Of a DNA stretch of 64,000 bases, positions 18,624-28,945 are shown piece by piece (positions within the stretch are counted from its first letter, which is position 1; each line of letters starts with the position of its first letter). The stretch spans positions 1,255,531 through 1,319,530 of the forward strand of contig NZ_JAAGNX010000001.1 in the NCBI RefSeq assembly GCF_010500615.1, given 5' to 3'. The position numbers were made by a program, and so were the translations under genes. The notes under the pieces are model-generated. The model was given only the letters and a program-made list of their open reading frames with translations, had not been told where the DNA came from and searched no databases. This DNA comes from Oceanipulchritudo coccoides. GTDB lineage: Bacteria; Verrucomicrobiota; Verrucomicrobiia; Opitutales; Oceanipulchritudinaceae.

Positions 18624-19982
18624 GTGAACGTCAGTATAACCGATATTACAGAAACCCGTAAGGATGTCGTTGTGACCATCAGCAGCGATGAAATTTCCAA
18701 GCAGGAAAGCAGCATCCTGAAAAACTTTATGAAGCAGGCGAAAGTGCCTGGTTTTCGCCCAGGAAAGGCTCCCGAAGCGCGAGTGCGCCAGCTTTTCGGA
18801 TCGCAGATCAAGGAGCAGCTAAAGGAATCCGTGATGCGGTCTGCCTATGATGAAGTGGTCGGGCAGGATAATCTCGATGTCTACACAATCGTCGAGTTTC
18901 CCGAGCCGGGAGATATCTTGAGCGGACAGGAAGTCTCGATCGACCTGACCGTCGACGTGAATCCGGAATTTGAGTTGCCGGATTACAAGGGAATTTCGAC
19001 TGAAGTTCCTTCAACCGAGGTGGATGACAAGGAAATCGAGGATTCCATCGACCGGATTCGCCGACAACGCGCGGATTTTGAAGTCGTCGAGCGCGAGGCC
19101 GCGGCAGGTGATTACGTGAAGCTTTCCTACACGGGTACAATCGATGGGGAAGCCATTGCGGAGAAGCTGAAGGATGTCCCACGCCTGCAAGCTTGGGGGT
19201 CTGTTACTGATGGCTGGGAAGAAGCCGGTACGGATGAAGCCAAGCAATTTGGCGTTCCGGCTGTCATCGATGCGCTTGTCGGCATGAAGGCCGGGGACAA
19301 GAAATCCGTTGAGCAGGAAATCGGGGATGATTTCGCTGTGGAAGAATTGCGCGGCAAGACCGTCACTTACGAGGTCGAGACGCAGGAAGTTCGTGAACGC
19401 AAGCTACCCGAGATTGATGAGGAATTTCTCAAAAGCGTCCGTGCTGAGTCACTTGAAGACTTCAAGGCACAAATTTTAGACGAGTTGGAAAACCAGAAAA
19501 AGCGCAATGCCGAGGATGCCCAACGCGACCAGATCCTGAATTTCCTTGGCGACGCGGTCGATTTCCCTCTGCCAGCCAGCGCGGTCGAGTCGGAGACCCA
19601 AAGCGCCATGGCCCGGATCATCAGCCAGAACATGCAGCAAGGTGTTCCGGAAGAGGAATTCGAAAAGCACAAGGAACAGATCCATGCTGGTGCGGCCAAA
19701 AGTGCGCAACGTGACGTGAAACTGCAGATTATCCTCAACCGGATTGCCGGCAAGGAGGAGATTACGGTTGAAAACGACGATCTTTCCCGGGCTGTTTACA
19801 GCATGGCCATGCAGCAGCGCCAGAAGCCGGAGGATCTTGCCAAGGAATTCCGGAAAGACCGCAGCCGCCTGGTCCAGTTGCAGCGCCAAATCCTTTTCTC
19901 AAAGACCCTCGATTTTCTGCGCGGCGAAGCCAAATCAAAAACGGTTGAAGCGGCACCAGTTGACGAAAAAGCGGAATCCTGA
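18624..19982 (+). CDS. tig: Trigger factor, ribosome-associated chaperone
   Basis: This 452-residue protein has an N-terminal ribosome-binding domain with [15 protein letters not shown] (the family FRPGK motif), a central FKBP-like prolyl isomerase domain (about 150-240, [10 protein letters not shown] and [15 protein letters not shown]), and a helical C-terminal chaperone domain. GTG 18624 fits the usual start ([10 protein letters not shown]); an in-frame ATG at 18567 would add 19 residues. It is followed by clpP and clpX, the classic tig-clpP-clpX order that couples folding and degradation. Confidence 0.94.
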   Translation: MNVSITDITETRKDVVVTISSDEISKQESSILKNFMKQAKVPGFRPGKAPEARVRQLFGSQIKEQLKESVMRSAYDEVVGQDNLDVYTIVEFPEPGDILSGQEVSIDLTVDVNPEFELPDYKGISTEVPSTEVDDKEIEDSIDRIRRQRADFEVVEREAAAGDYVKLSYTGTIDGEAIAEKLKDVPRLQAWGSVTDGWEEAGTDEAKQFGVPAVIDALVGMKAGDKKSVEQEIGDDFAVEELRGKTVTYEVETQEVRERKLPEIDEEFLKSVRAESLEDFKAQILDELENQKKRNAEDAQRDQILNFLGDAVDFPLPASAVESETQSAMARIISQNMQQGVPEEEFEKHKEQIHAGAAKSAQRDVKLQIILNRIAGKEEITVENDDLSRAVYSMAMQQRQKPEDLAKEFRKDRSRLVQLQRQILFSKTLDFLRGEAKSKTVEAAPVDEKAES

Positions 19983-20017
19983 TTGCGATTCAGCCAAGAT
20001 CAGATCATCTTACGCAC

Positions 20018-20617
20018 ATGAGTTATTATCTGCCATTACCGCACGTCGTCGAGAGCGACGGCCGCACGGAAAAGAGCTGGGATATCTATAGCCGCCTGCT
20101 CAAGGACCGCATCATCTTTATTGGCACGCCAGTTGATGACTACGTGGCCAATGCCGTCATCGCCCAGATGCTTTTGTTGCAGATGGAGGATCCCAAAAAG
20201 GATATCCAGCTTTACATCAATTCTCCCGGGGGCAGCGTCACCGACGGCATGGCTATTTACGATACCATGCGCTTCCTGAGTTGTGACATCAAGACGTACT
20301 GCATGGGACAGGCAGCCAGTATGGCGACTGTGCTCCTTGCTGCCGGCACGCCCGGAAAGCGTTATGCCTTGCCTCATAGCCGCGTGATGATCCACCAGCC
20401 AACTGGTGGGGCCACTGGCCAGTCGGCTGACATCACGATTGCGGCCCGTGAAATTCTTCGCTGGAAGCGTACACTGAGCGAAGTCCTCTCGGAGCATTCG
20501 GGCCAATCTGTTGAGCGGATTGAAAAGGATTCCGATCGCGACTTCTACATGACTGCCGATGAAGCCAAGGATTATGGGCTTGTCGATCAAGTCATTCAGT
20601 TTAAGGATAAGGAATAG
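20018..20617 (+). CDS. clpP: ATP-dependent Clp protease proteolytic subunit
   Basis: This 199-residue S14 peptidase has the triad S101 ([14 protein letters not shown]), H126 (SRVMIHQP) and a D near 175 (DSDRDFYM). It assembles as a double heptamer that degrades substrates unfolded by ClpX or ClpA/C. Length is normal. It lies 35 bases after tig and 66 bases before clpX, with a repeat in the second gap. Confidence 0.96.
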   Translation: MSYYLPLPHVVESDGRTEKSWDIYSRLLKDRIIFIGTPVDDYVANAVIAQMLLLQMEDPKKDIQLYINSPGGSVTDGMAIYDTMRFLSCDIKTYCMGQAASMATVLLAAGTPGKRYALPHSRVMIHQPTGGATGQSADITIAAREILRWKRTLSEVLSEHSGQSVERIEKDSDRDFYMTADEAKDYGLVDQVIQFKDKE

Positions 20618-20620
20618 CGG

Positions 20621-20671
20621 GGGACCGCCTGAAGGCGGAACTCCAACTTTAATTGAAGGCGGAATTCCAAC
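20621..20671. repeat. Palindromic intergenic repeat, family A (one full, one partial unit)
   Basis: ACCGCCTGAAGGCGG followed by AACTCCAAC is a perfect GC-core hairpin. A partial unit, TTGAAGGCGGAATTCCAAC, comes next. It sits between clpP and clpX in the same transcript. Confidence 0.75.
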
Positions 20672-20683
20672 TGCAACTTTACA

Positions 20684-21982
<1,299 letters not shown>

Positions 21983-22011
21983 GAGGCATCATCGCGAGTT
22001 GAACCCGCTCT

Positions 22012-23040
22012 CTACGGATTTCCAACCGCGAGGGACATCGCATCTTGTGCTTGCAGTGCCTCGATTGTTTCCGGAGCTACGATGATCACATCGCTTCCAG
22101 TGGTTTCCGCATCAGCGATGATCGCCCGGAAATCTAGCGAGCCGTTTGCGAGAAGGAGCTGGATTGACTTTTCAGGGTTTGGAATTCCCGGCTTGAGGCT
22201 TACTAATTTGGCGGCCTTCCATGTTCCGAGCTCCTCCCGATCAGCCATCAAGATTGGTCCGGCGTCGAAAATATCCACCTCATTTGTCTCCTTGAACCCC
22301 TCCTGCATGAGGATGCGCCGTGCTGGCTCAGTATGCGGGTGCACACGCCCGATTACGGATCGGGCTGACTCCGGAAGCAGGCTCACATAAATGGGAAATT
22401 TCGGCATAAGGACCCCGATAAATTCCTTTTCCCCAAGCCCACTTAAAATATCTGCCGTATAGTAATCCTTCTCAAAGAACTTGACCCCGACCGCTTCCCA
22501 AAACGGGGACAAATTCTGATCGTTGATGTAGCCACGCAGCTCGGCGATGACCTCGTTGTCGAAGCGTTCGGGAAAGGACTTCATGAAGCAGAACCGGGCC
22601 AGGGAGAGCAATTTCCCGAGGCCCCCCGAGCGAAAATCCCGATGCAGGAAAAGGCTGCAGATTTCGGTCGGTCCCTTGTGGTTTTTTGTCAGGTGAAGAG
22701 TCTGGAGGCAGGTGCGGATTTCAAGCGGTGGATAATTCTGTTCCTGCTCACGGATCGTGTAGGTGTAGAACGGATCAAAACCACCGACCCGGGATAGGAT
22801 ACCCGAGGTACCAATTATCTTTCCCGAGGCCACATCCTCAAGGACGAAGAGGTACAACTCACCACCGGGTTTGCGTATCCGCGGATCGAAGGCCCTTATG
22901 GAATCATCAATCCGGTGAGCCAGAAAGTCAGGGTCATTGGGGAGCGAAGTGAGCCCATGTCCGATTGTTCCTACCAGGTGGAAGAGGTCGTCATGATCGC
23001 TTTCGCGCACAGGACGAAGGATGCAGGCAGGTGTGGTCAT
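22012..23040 (-). CDS. astA: Arginine N-succinyltransferase family protein (AstA-like)
   Basis: This 342-residue protein shows the AstA pattern: RPVRESDHDDL at the start, LPNDPDFLAHRI, EICSLFLHRDFRSGGLGKLLSLARF (a GNAT-like acyl-CoA segment), AELRGYINDQNLSPFWEAVG and LLPESARSVIGRVHPHTEPAR. The enzyme succinylates arginine, the first step of the AST pathway. Other AST genes (astB, C, D, E) are absent here. It overlaps the upstream M20 hydrolase gene by 4 bases, so the pair is translationally coupled. Confidence 0.87.
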   Translation of the reverse strand: MTTPACILRPVRESDHDDLFHLVGTIGHGLTSLPNDPDFLAHRIDDSIRAFDPRIRKPGGELYLFVLEDVASGKIIGTSGILSRVGGFDPFYTYTIREQEQNYPPLEIRTCLQTLHLTKNHKGPTEICSLFLHRDFRSGGLGKLLSLARFCFMKSFPERFDNEVIAELRGYINDQNLSPFWEAVGVKFFEKDYYTADILSGLGEKEFIGVLMPKFPIYVSLLPESARSVIGRVHPHTEPARRILMQEGFKETNEVDIFDAGPILMADREELGTWKAAKLVSLKPGIPNPEKSIQLLLANGSLDFRAIIADAETTGSDVIIVAPETIEALQAQDAMSLAVGNP

Positions 23041-24221
23041 GAAGGTTTTTGTAACGGGGGAGTTGCGACAAGTGCGGGACTGTCTGCAAAGTGATGCAGG
23101 AAGGCAACTGTCTTTGCGATCTGCTCGGGTATGCTTTCGAGGAGTGCATATTCATTCTCTGAATGAATGTAGTTGCCGCGAATACCGATTCCGTCGAGAT
23201 GCGGGAGGCCTGCCTGGCTCAACAGGTTTCCATCCGAGCTTCCGCCTGTTTCGCGCTTTCCGGATTCAGGAAATCCCAGCCCATGCTCGATTGTATTCCA
23301 GATCCTGTACAGGGTCGCATCACCTTTAGACTCCTCTTTGGGCGGCCGGGTAAAGCCTCCTTCAAGGGAAAAAGAAACGCCCTTCCAGCGAGCCTGGGAT
23401 TCTCCGACCATATCATGCAGGGCGCGTTCAATCTGGTTGCCGGTGGATTCGTGGGATGCGCGGACGTTCAGCCATCCCTCGGCCTTGTCGGGGACAACGT
23501 TAACAGCGCCCCCGCCGTTGATGCGCCCAACGTTCACAACTGCATCCTCGAAACTTTCATTGAGGGCGTGGCACCTCAGGAGGAAATCGGAGAGGGCCAC
23601 GATGGCATTTCGACCAGCCCGAAAGTCTCGGCCGGTATGAGCGGCCTTTCCTCTTGTCCGTACCTGGTAGGTGCCTGTCCCTTTTCTCGCGCAGACCAGC
23701 TCGCCGCCGGGAAGGGCACTTTCAAAGACCAGTCCAAGGTGAGCCCGACCTGCCGCTTCGAGGATGAGGTCACGGCTGGCTGGCGAGCCAATTTCCTCAT
23801 CGGCGGTAATCAGGATCTCGCCTCCAAGGGTACCTGACCTGTTTTCCCTGAGAAACTGCTCCACAGCTTCCAGCATGATGAAGAGGCCGCCCTTCATGTC
23901 GGTTACACCGGGCCCGTTTGCCTTTCCGTCCTCCAGCATCCGCAATCGCTGGAAGGAATGATTCTTATCAAAAACGGTATCCATATGGCCGCTGAATAGC
24001 ACCTGCACGGGCGCTTCCGATCGAAAGCGCAATCTGAGGACATCACCCGGGTGGATGACGGAACCATCCAGTTCGCGAAATTCGGGCAAGGTGATCCGTT
24101 CGATGGGTCCGGGGATTCCTGACAGGTGTTCAGCGAGGGCATCGGCCATTAGCCGCAACCCCTCTGGATTGAGGCTTCCAGAGTTGATATTTACCCAATG
24201 CTCCAGTGAGGCATACTGCAT
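23037..24221 (-). CDS. M20 family metallopeptidase / amidohydrolase
   Basis: This 394-residue protein has the M20 zinc ligands and catalytic residues: FSGHMDTVF, NGPGVTDMKGG and TADEEIGSPASR. A dimerisation domain follows, with RGKAAHTGRDFRAGRNA and NVVPDKAEGWLNVRAS. It most resembles glutamate carboxypeptidase (CPG2)-type hydrolases that cut N-acyl or peptide bonds to amino acids. It starts the two-gene unit with astA, sharing ATGA. An N-acyl-arginine or N-succinyl-amino-acid substrate is an attractive guess but is not shown. Confidence 0.85.
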   Translation of the reverse strand: MQYASLEHWVNINSGSLNPEGLRLMADALAEHLSGIPGPIERITLPEFRELDGSVIHPGDVLRLRFRSEAPVQVLFSGHMDTVFDKNHSFQRLRMLEDGKANGPGVTDMKGGLFIMLEAVEQFLRENRSGTLGGEILITADEEIGSPASRDLILEAAGRAHLGLVFESALPGGELVCARKGTGTYQVRTRGKAAHTGRDFRAGRNAIVALSDFLLRCHALNESFEDAVVNVGRINGGGAVNVVPDKAEGWLNVRASHESTGNQIERALHDMVGESQARWKGVSFSLEGGFTRPPKEESKGDATLYRIWNTIEHGLGFPESGKRETGGSSDGNLLSQAGLPHLDGIGIRGNYIHSENEYALLESIPEQIAKTVAFLHHFADSPALVATPPLQKPS

Positions 24222-24550
24222 TATATTAGCTTAACTCATCCATTGTTTTCCGCAATAGGAATTCTCTTATAAAAAATCCGTTGCTTTTTGTGAAAAAGGG
24301 TGATTAGGCTCTTTTACTCAAGTTCATACTATTTACCCCAAATACCCATTAGACCAGTCCCCCGTTGCTGGCATGGATTATCGGAGTTATCCGATTGGGC
24401 CGGAAGCTGGATCTTCTATATCAGGGGGGCAACGGATCCTGTTTTCGGCCCTCCTTTATTTTTAATCCCTGAGGGGCGGTGACTTGGTATCGCTTTTGGC
24501 CTCGACAATATCTTGACCCATCGTCGCGTGCGTTCAGCCTCGGAAGCACG
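24222..24550. other. Non-coding interval with possible structured RNA
   Basis: About 330 bases lie between the divergent M20 hydrolase and oxidoreductase genes. No convincing gene is seen. TTGCTT (24281) and TAGGCT (24305) could be a weak promoter. Downstream, CCGTTGC (24362-24368) can pair with GCAACGG (24429-24435) around a perfect ATCGGA-GTTA-TCCGAT hairpin (24380-24395). TCAGGG (24421) and CCCTGA (24467) form an alternative pairing. This could be a leader or a small RNA, with low confidence. Confidence 0.3.
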
Positions 24551-25492
24551 ATGAGCAACATTGAGCAGGTCAAATGCGGAGTCATTGGAGTCGGATCCCT
24601 TGGGCAGCACCATGCGCGGATTTATGCCGCCCTGCCCGGGGTCGAACTAGTGGGAATCTGCGATGCAGATCCCTCCCGGGCGGCGGAAATTGCCAGTCAG
24701 CACGGAACGACTGCCTTTGAGTCGCCGGAGGCTCTTGCGGCGGAGTGCGAGGCCATTAGCATTGTTGTTCCGACAGACCTGCATGCGCAGGTGGCAGTTC
24801 CGGTAATGGAAGCCGGGGCGCATGTGCTCGTGGAAAAACCGATCTGTGCATCCCTTGAGGAGGCGGCAATTGTGCTTGAAGCGGCCAAACGCACGGACCG
24901 GCTGGTCCAGGTGGGACACATTGAGCATTTCAATCCTGTGATGAGCTACCTTGAGGAGCATGTCCGCGAACCGCTTTACATCACGGCTGACCGGCTTGCG
25001 CCATTCAATATTCGTGGCACGGAAGTTGGTGTGGTATTGGATCTCATGATCCACGACATCGGAGTGATCCAGCAGCTGGTCAAGTCGCCCATTGCGAAGC
25101 TCGATTCCGTGGGCGTGGACGTCCTCTCCGGCAAGGAAGATATTGCCAATGCGCGAATTCAATTTGCTAACGGGTGCGTGGCAAACATCAACACGAGCCG
25201 GGTGAGCACGAAGAAGGTTCGCGAAATCCGGGTATTCCAGAAAGACGGCTATCTTTCCCTGAATTTCATGGAACAGAACGGCCACCTTGTTCGCAAGAGT
25301 GGGGCCGGGCTGGAGAAGGAAATGATTCCGATTGAGAAGGATGAGCCCCTTAAGCTGGAGCTGCAATCCTTCGTGGATTGCGTGCGCGAAAAGCGCTCCC
25401 CGAAAGTCGGGGGTGTCGAGGCAGCATCCGCATTGGAGGTGGCTATCCGCATCACCGAGCAAATTCGTGTCCAGATGCCCGGACGCAAATAG
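24551..25492 (+). CDS. Gfo/Idh/MocA family oxidoreductase, possibly UDP-sugar 3-dehydrogenase
   Basis: This 313-residue NAD(P)-dependent protein has a Rossmann fold (VIGVGSLGQHHARIYA) and the EKP motif (VLVEKPIC). The segment VGHIEHFNPV is typical of the UDP-GlcNAc 3-dehydrogenase-like branch, and LDLMIHDIGVI follows. ATG 24551 puts the Rossmann strand near the N-terminus; the 24479 start adds 24 unlikely residues. It lies 10 bases before lpxB, so a lipid A sugar-modifying role like GnnA is plausible. The expected transaminase GnnB is not in the window, so the substrate remains open. Confidence 0.82.
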   Translation: MSNIEQVKCGVIGVGSLGQHHARIYAALPGVELVGICDADPSRAAEIASQHGTTAFESPEALAAECEAISIVVPTDLHAQVAVPVMEAGAHVLVEKPICASLEEAAIVLEAAKRTDRLVQVGHIEHFNPVMSYLEEHVREPLYITADRLAPFNIRGTEVGVVLDLMIHDIGVIQQLVKSPIAKLDSVGVDVLSGKEDIANARIQFANGCVANINTSRVSTKKVREIRVFQKDGYLSLNFMEQNGHLVRKSGAGLEKEMIPIEKDEPLKLELQSFVDCVREKRSPKVGGVEAASALEVAIRITEQIRVQMPGRK

Positions 25493-25502
25493 AATTCCCC
25501 AA

Positions 25503-26675
25503 ATGTCTACTGCGGATATAGAGCTTTCACCGCCAGCGAGTGGACCTGTAGATGTCCTTTTCGTCGCCGGTGAACATTCAGGTGACCAGCATGCGGCGCT
25601 GATTGCACGCGATATCCAGCAAGCCCATCCGGATTGGCAGATGGCGGCCATGGGCGGGCCCAGCCTGAAACTTGCCGGTGTTCAACTGCTCTTCGACCTG
25701 ACCCGGCATTCGGTGGTGGGCCTGGTTGAGGTTTTACGGCATTACGGGGAATTCAAGCGAATCTTCGAAGCCTTGGTCGGGTGGATCGGGGCACATCAGC
25801 CAAAGGTTGTGGTCCTCGTTGACTACCCGGGCTTCAACCTCCGACTTGCCGACGCCCTTCGCAAACGGGGCATCAGCCGGAAGGGCGGAGGAAATGTAGC
25901 GGTTTATCAATACGTTTCCCCGCAGATCTGGGCATGGAAGGCCAAGCGTCGCTTCAAGATGGCGAAAATCCTGGATGGCTTAGGGGTGATTTTTCCTTTT
26001 GAATTGGACTGCTACACGGATACCAATTTGCCGGTGGCCTTTGTCGGGCATCCATTTGCGAGGAAGGATTACAGCAATCCGCTACGCTATGATCCCGAAG
26101 GCCCCATTCTTCTTCTGCCCGGTAGTCGGAAGCAGGCTGTCTCTCGTATCTTTCCCGTAATGTTGAAGACAATCGCAGCCTATCGGGCATCCGGTGGAAC
26201 CCGACGCTGTGTCTGCCTGTATCCTGAAGACAGTATCCGCCTGATTTTGGAGGATGTCATCGGGCGGGAGCATGTTGATTCCGGGATGGTGAGCCTTCGT
26301 CCTGCGGAGCAGGGAACGACTGCTTCCGCTGTCCTGACAAGTTCCGGGACCATGTCCCTTAATTGTGCCCTTGCAGGATTACCAGGAGCGATTGTCTATG
26401 TTGCCCATCCATTCACGACTTGGTTGGGACGCCGCCTCGTGAGCATCGAATGGCTTGGGATTGCCAATCTCGTCCTTGGTCGATGTCTCTATCCGGAATT
26501 TATCCAGGAGGCAGCCAAGCCGGAGGTGCTGGCCACATTGCTGAGGGATACTCTTGCTGATCCTGAAGCCCATGGTGTCTTTTCTGCAGGTTCTAAAGAG
26601 GTTTTTGGTAAATTACACGCGACAGACGCGTCTAACATGGTGACCCAGATCGTGCAGCTGGTTGGCTTGGATTGA
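25503..26675 (+). CDS. lpxB: Lipid-A-disaccharide synthase
   Basis: This 390-residue GT19 glycosyltransferase joins UDP-2,3-diacylglucosamine and lipid X in lipid A synthesis at the inner membrane. Family segments include FVAGEHSGDQHAA, AAMGGPSLKLAGV, LVDYPGFNLRLA, YVSPQIWAWKAKR, PFELDCY, VGHPFA, LLPGSRKQAV and SSGTMSLNCAL. ATG 25503 matches the normal start. A longer in-frame extension overlaps the previous gene and is rejected. It is probably in one operon with the oxidoreductase. Confidence 0.94.
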   Translation: MSTADIELSPPASGPVDVLFVAGEHSGDQHAALIARDIQQAHPDWQMAAMGGPSLKLAGVQLLFDLTRHSVVGLVEVLRHYGEFKRIFEALVGWIGAHQPKVVVLVDYPGFNLRLADALRKRGISRKGGGNVAVYQYVSPQIWAWKAKRRFKMAKILDGLGVIFPFELDCYTDTNLPVAFVGHPFARKDYSNPLRYDPEGPILLLPGSRKQAVSRIFPVMLKTIAAYRASGGTRRCVCLYPEDSIRLILEDVIGREHVDSGMVSLRPAEQGTTASAVLTSSGTMSLNCALAGLPGAIVYVAHPFTTWLGRRLVSIEWLGIANLVLGRCLYPEFIQEAAKPEVLATLLRDTLADPEAHGVFSAGSKEVFGKLHATDASNMVTQIVQLVGLD

Positions 26676-26789
26676 GGTATTAGGAACTGGAAGCAAGGTA
26701 TTAGACCTACAGTTGACAGGGCGCCGATTTGTGTTTCTGTTTTTGGCGTGTTTTCGGTTTAAAACACGGCTCATTTCACCAGGCTCCCT

Positions 26790-28868
26790 ATGAATCTATC
26801 CTCTTGTTTCGGCATTGCCGCCGCGTGTACGGCTTTATTGTTTACTGGCTCCTTTGCGAAAGGTTCGCTCGTCATTACAGGCACTATTGACGGGCCTCTT
26901 ACGGGCGGCCTCCCTAAAGCGATCGAAGTATATGTTACCGCTGATATTCCTGATTTGAGTATCTATGGGCTCGGCTCAGCGAACAACGGGGGAGGGTCTG
27001 ATGGTGAGGAGTTCACTTTCCCCGTCGGCTCAGCTACTGCCGGTGACTTTATTTATGTCGCTTCAGAAGTTCCCCAGTTTACAGCCTTTTTTGGATTTGC
27101 TCCGGATTTCACAAGCGGTGCAGCCAATATCAACGGGGACGATGCCATCGAACTTTTCCAAAGCGGAAGTGTTATCGATGTATTGGGCGACATTAATACG
27201 GATGGTACTGGCCAGCCTTGGGACCACCTCGATGGATGGGCCTATCGCAATGATGACACCGGTCCGGATGGATCAACCTTTTCCTTGTCCAGTTGGAGTT
27301 TCAGTGGAGCAAATGCCTTGGACGGTGAAACGACAAATGCCGCTGCTGCTACGCCTTTTCCCACAGGTTCTTACAGTACCGGGGTAATCGACAACCCACC
27401 GTCGATTTCCAGCCTCAGTCCTGCTGATGATGCCCTGGAGGTTGCAGTGGGTAGCAATCTTGTCGTGACCTTCAGCGAGCCGGTCCAAGCCGGAAGTGGA
27501 AGCGTTACGCTTCATCTTAGTTCGAATGATTCCATCGTCGAATCCTTTTCGATTGGCGCAGCCAATGTCTCTATTTCAGGCAACACCTTGACCCTGAATC
27601 CCACCGCAGAATTTGCCGCGGCGACTACGTATTACGTACAGTTACCAGTTGGCATTGTTGAAGACCTGAGCAGCAATCCCTTTGGCGGATTGACGGGGAC
27701 AACAGCTTGGGACTTTACCAGCAGCACGGGAACTCTCCCACCGGATATTGCTTACTACACTCCCGTTATCGGACTGACGGGCAATACCCTCAAGGTTCAG
27801 CTGGAGCAGATCATAGACGACCACACGGTGATTCCCTACACAAGCAGCAGCACCGATATCTGGGATGCCCATCAGGACCTTTACGAGGATCCAAACAATC
27901 CAAGCAACCTGATCCTTTTCTACTCTCAGGCCAGCATCGATAAGTCGCTACAGGACAGCGGCGGTAGCCCAAGTGATTACTGGAACCGTGAGCACCTTTG
28001 GCCGCGTTCCTACGGGATTGGCACCGACGGGCCCGATAACAGTGATCTCTTCAACCTGGTTCCATCGTACCGGGGAGTTAACACAAGCAGGAGCAACAAG
28101 TACTTTGATTATTCCAATCCACTGGATGGCTCCTATGCTGACCCAGCTTATTTCCTTTCCCCTGATTGTACCGCCGACAGCGATTCATGGGAGCCTGCCG
28201 ATGGACAGAAGGGCTGGGTGGCTCGTGCCATGTTCTACGTGACTACCCGCTACAACTACCTGACCCTCATTGACACTCCCCCGGACCCGGAGCCCTTTGT
28301 TGACGGTACATTCATGGCACAGTTGTCGGTCCTTCTTGAATGGAACCGGAAATTTCTTCCGGTCCTCAAGGAGCAGGAGATCAACCAGGCGGTTTTTGAC
28401 AATTACCAGGGAAACCGGAACCCCTACATTGATTTTCCTGAGTTTGCTGATGCTGTCTTTGTGACAGGTCCCTCATGGGGCGGATGGCGCTTGGAGCATT
28501 TCAGCTTTGAAGAGCTGGTAAACCCGGCCATTTCCGGCGACCTTGCCGACCCGGATTTTGATGGCATCATAAACCTTGTTGAGATGGCGCGGTATTCTGA
28601 TCCGCGCTCGGCAGATGATGCACCTGCCGTGGAAGGTTCCGCCAGTGGCAACCAGGTAACCGTGAGCTTTGTCCGGGCCAATGACATGTCGAACCTCAAT
28701 CTGGATATGGAAGTTCAAGTTTCCACGGACTTGCAGACATGGGACCCGCTTCCTTTGGGGGGCGCGACCATCAGTACTGTGAATACTGAGCAGGAAGAGG
28801 TCACTGTTGTCCGAACCCTGGCGGTGGGTGAGGTTGAGTTCTATCGAATCCAGGTTACACGACTGTAA
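26790..28868 (+). CDS. Secreted endonuclease I with lamin-tail-like and Ig-like domains
   Basis: This 692-residue protein has a signal peptide (to about SFAKGS). Next come a lamin-tail-like domain (about 25-200), a Big_5-type Ig domain (about 203-315, SLSPADDALEVAVGSNLVVTFS), and an endonuclease I domain (about 320-575) with WNREHLWPRS, DLFNLVPSYRGVNTSRSNKYFD and a NRNPYIDFPEF end. Endonuclease I enzymes cut DNA non-specifically. A C-terminal beta domain (VQVSTDLQTWDPLP) follows. It should be extracellular and could supply nucleotides or phosphate. A second endonuclease I is at 58767. Confidence 0.88.
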   Translation: MNLSSCFGIAAACTALLFTGSFAKGSLVITGTIDGPLTGGLPKAIEVYVTADIPDLSIYGLGSANNGGGSDGEEFTFPVGSATAGDFIYVASEVPQFTAFFGFAPDFTSGAANINGDDAIELFQSGSVIDVLGDINTDGTGQPWDHLDGWAYRNDDTGPDGSTFSLSSWSFSGANALDGETTNAAAATPFPTGSYSTGVIDNPPSISSLSPADDALEVAVGSNLVVTFSEPVQAGSGSVTLHLSSNDSIVESFSIGAANVSISGNTLTLNPTAEFAAATTYYVQLPVGIVEDLSSNPFGGLTGTTAWDFTSSTGTLPPDIAYYTPVIGLTGNTLKVQLEQIIDDHTVIPYTSSSTDIWDAHQDLYEDPNNPSNLILFYSQASIDKSLQDSGGSPSDYWNREHLWPRSYGIGTDGPDNSDLFNLVPSYRGVNTSRSNKYFDYSNPLDGSYADPAYFLSPDCTADSDSWEPADGQKGWVARAMFYVTTRYNYLTLIDTPPDPEPFVDGTFMAQLSVLLEWNRKFLPVLKEQEINQAVFDNYQGNRNPYIDFPEFADAVFVTGPSWGGWRLEHFSFEELVNPAISGDLADPDFDGIINLVEMARYSDPRSADDAPAVEGSASGNQVTVSFVRANDMSNLNLDMEVQVSTDLQTWDPLPLGGATISTVNTEQEEVTVVRTLAVGEVEFYRIQVTRL

Positions 28869-28945
28869 AATTCGACTGACTTTCACTGCCACCCATTGCG
28901 GATCGACCTTGGAAATTGTTTTTGCCAAGGGAAGGGGCTTGTGTC

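Noticed and set aside
25332-25502. Longer N-terminus for LpxB
   Set aside because: The 57 extra residues lie in another frame of the oxidoreductase gene and match nothing in LpxB. ATG 25503 fits the family start.
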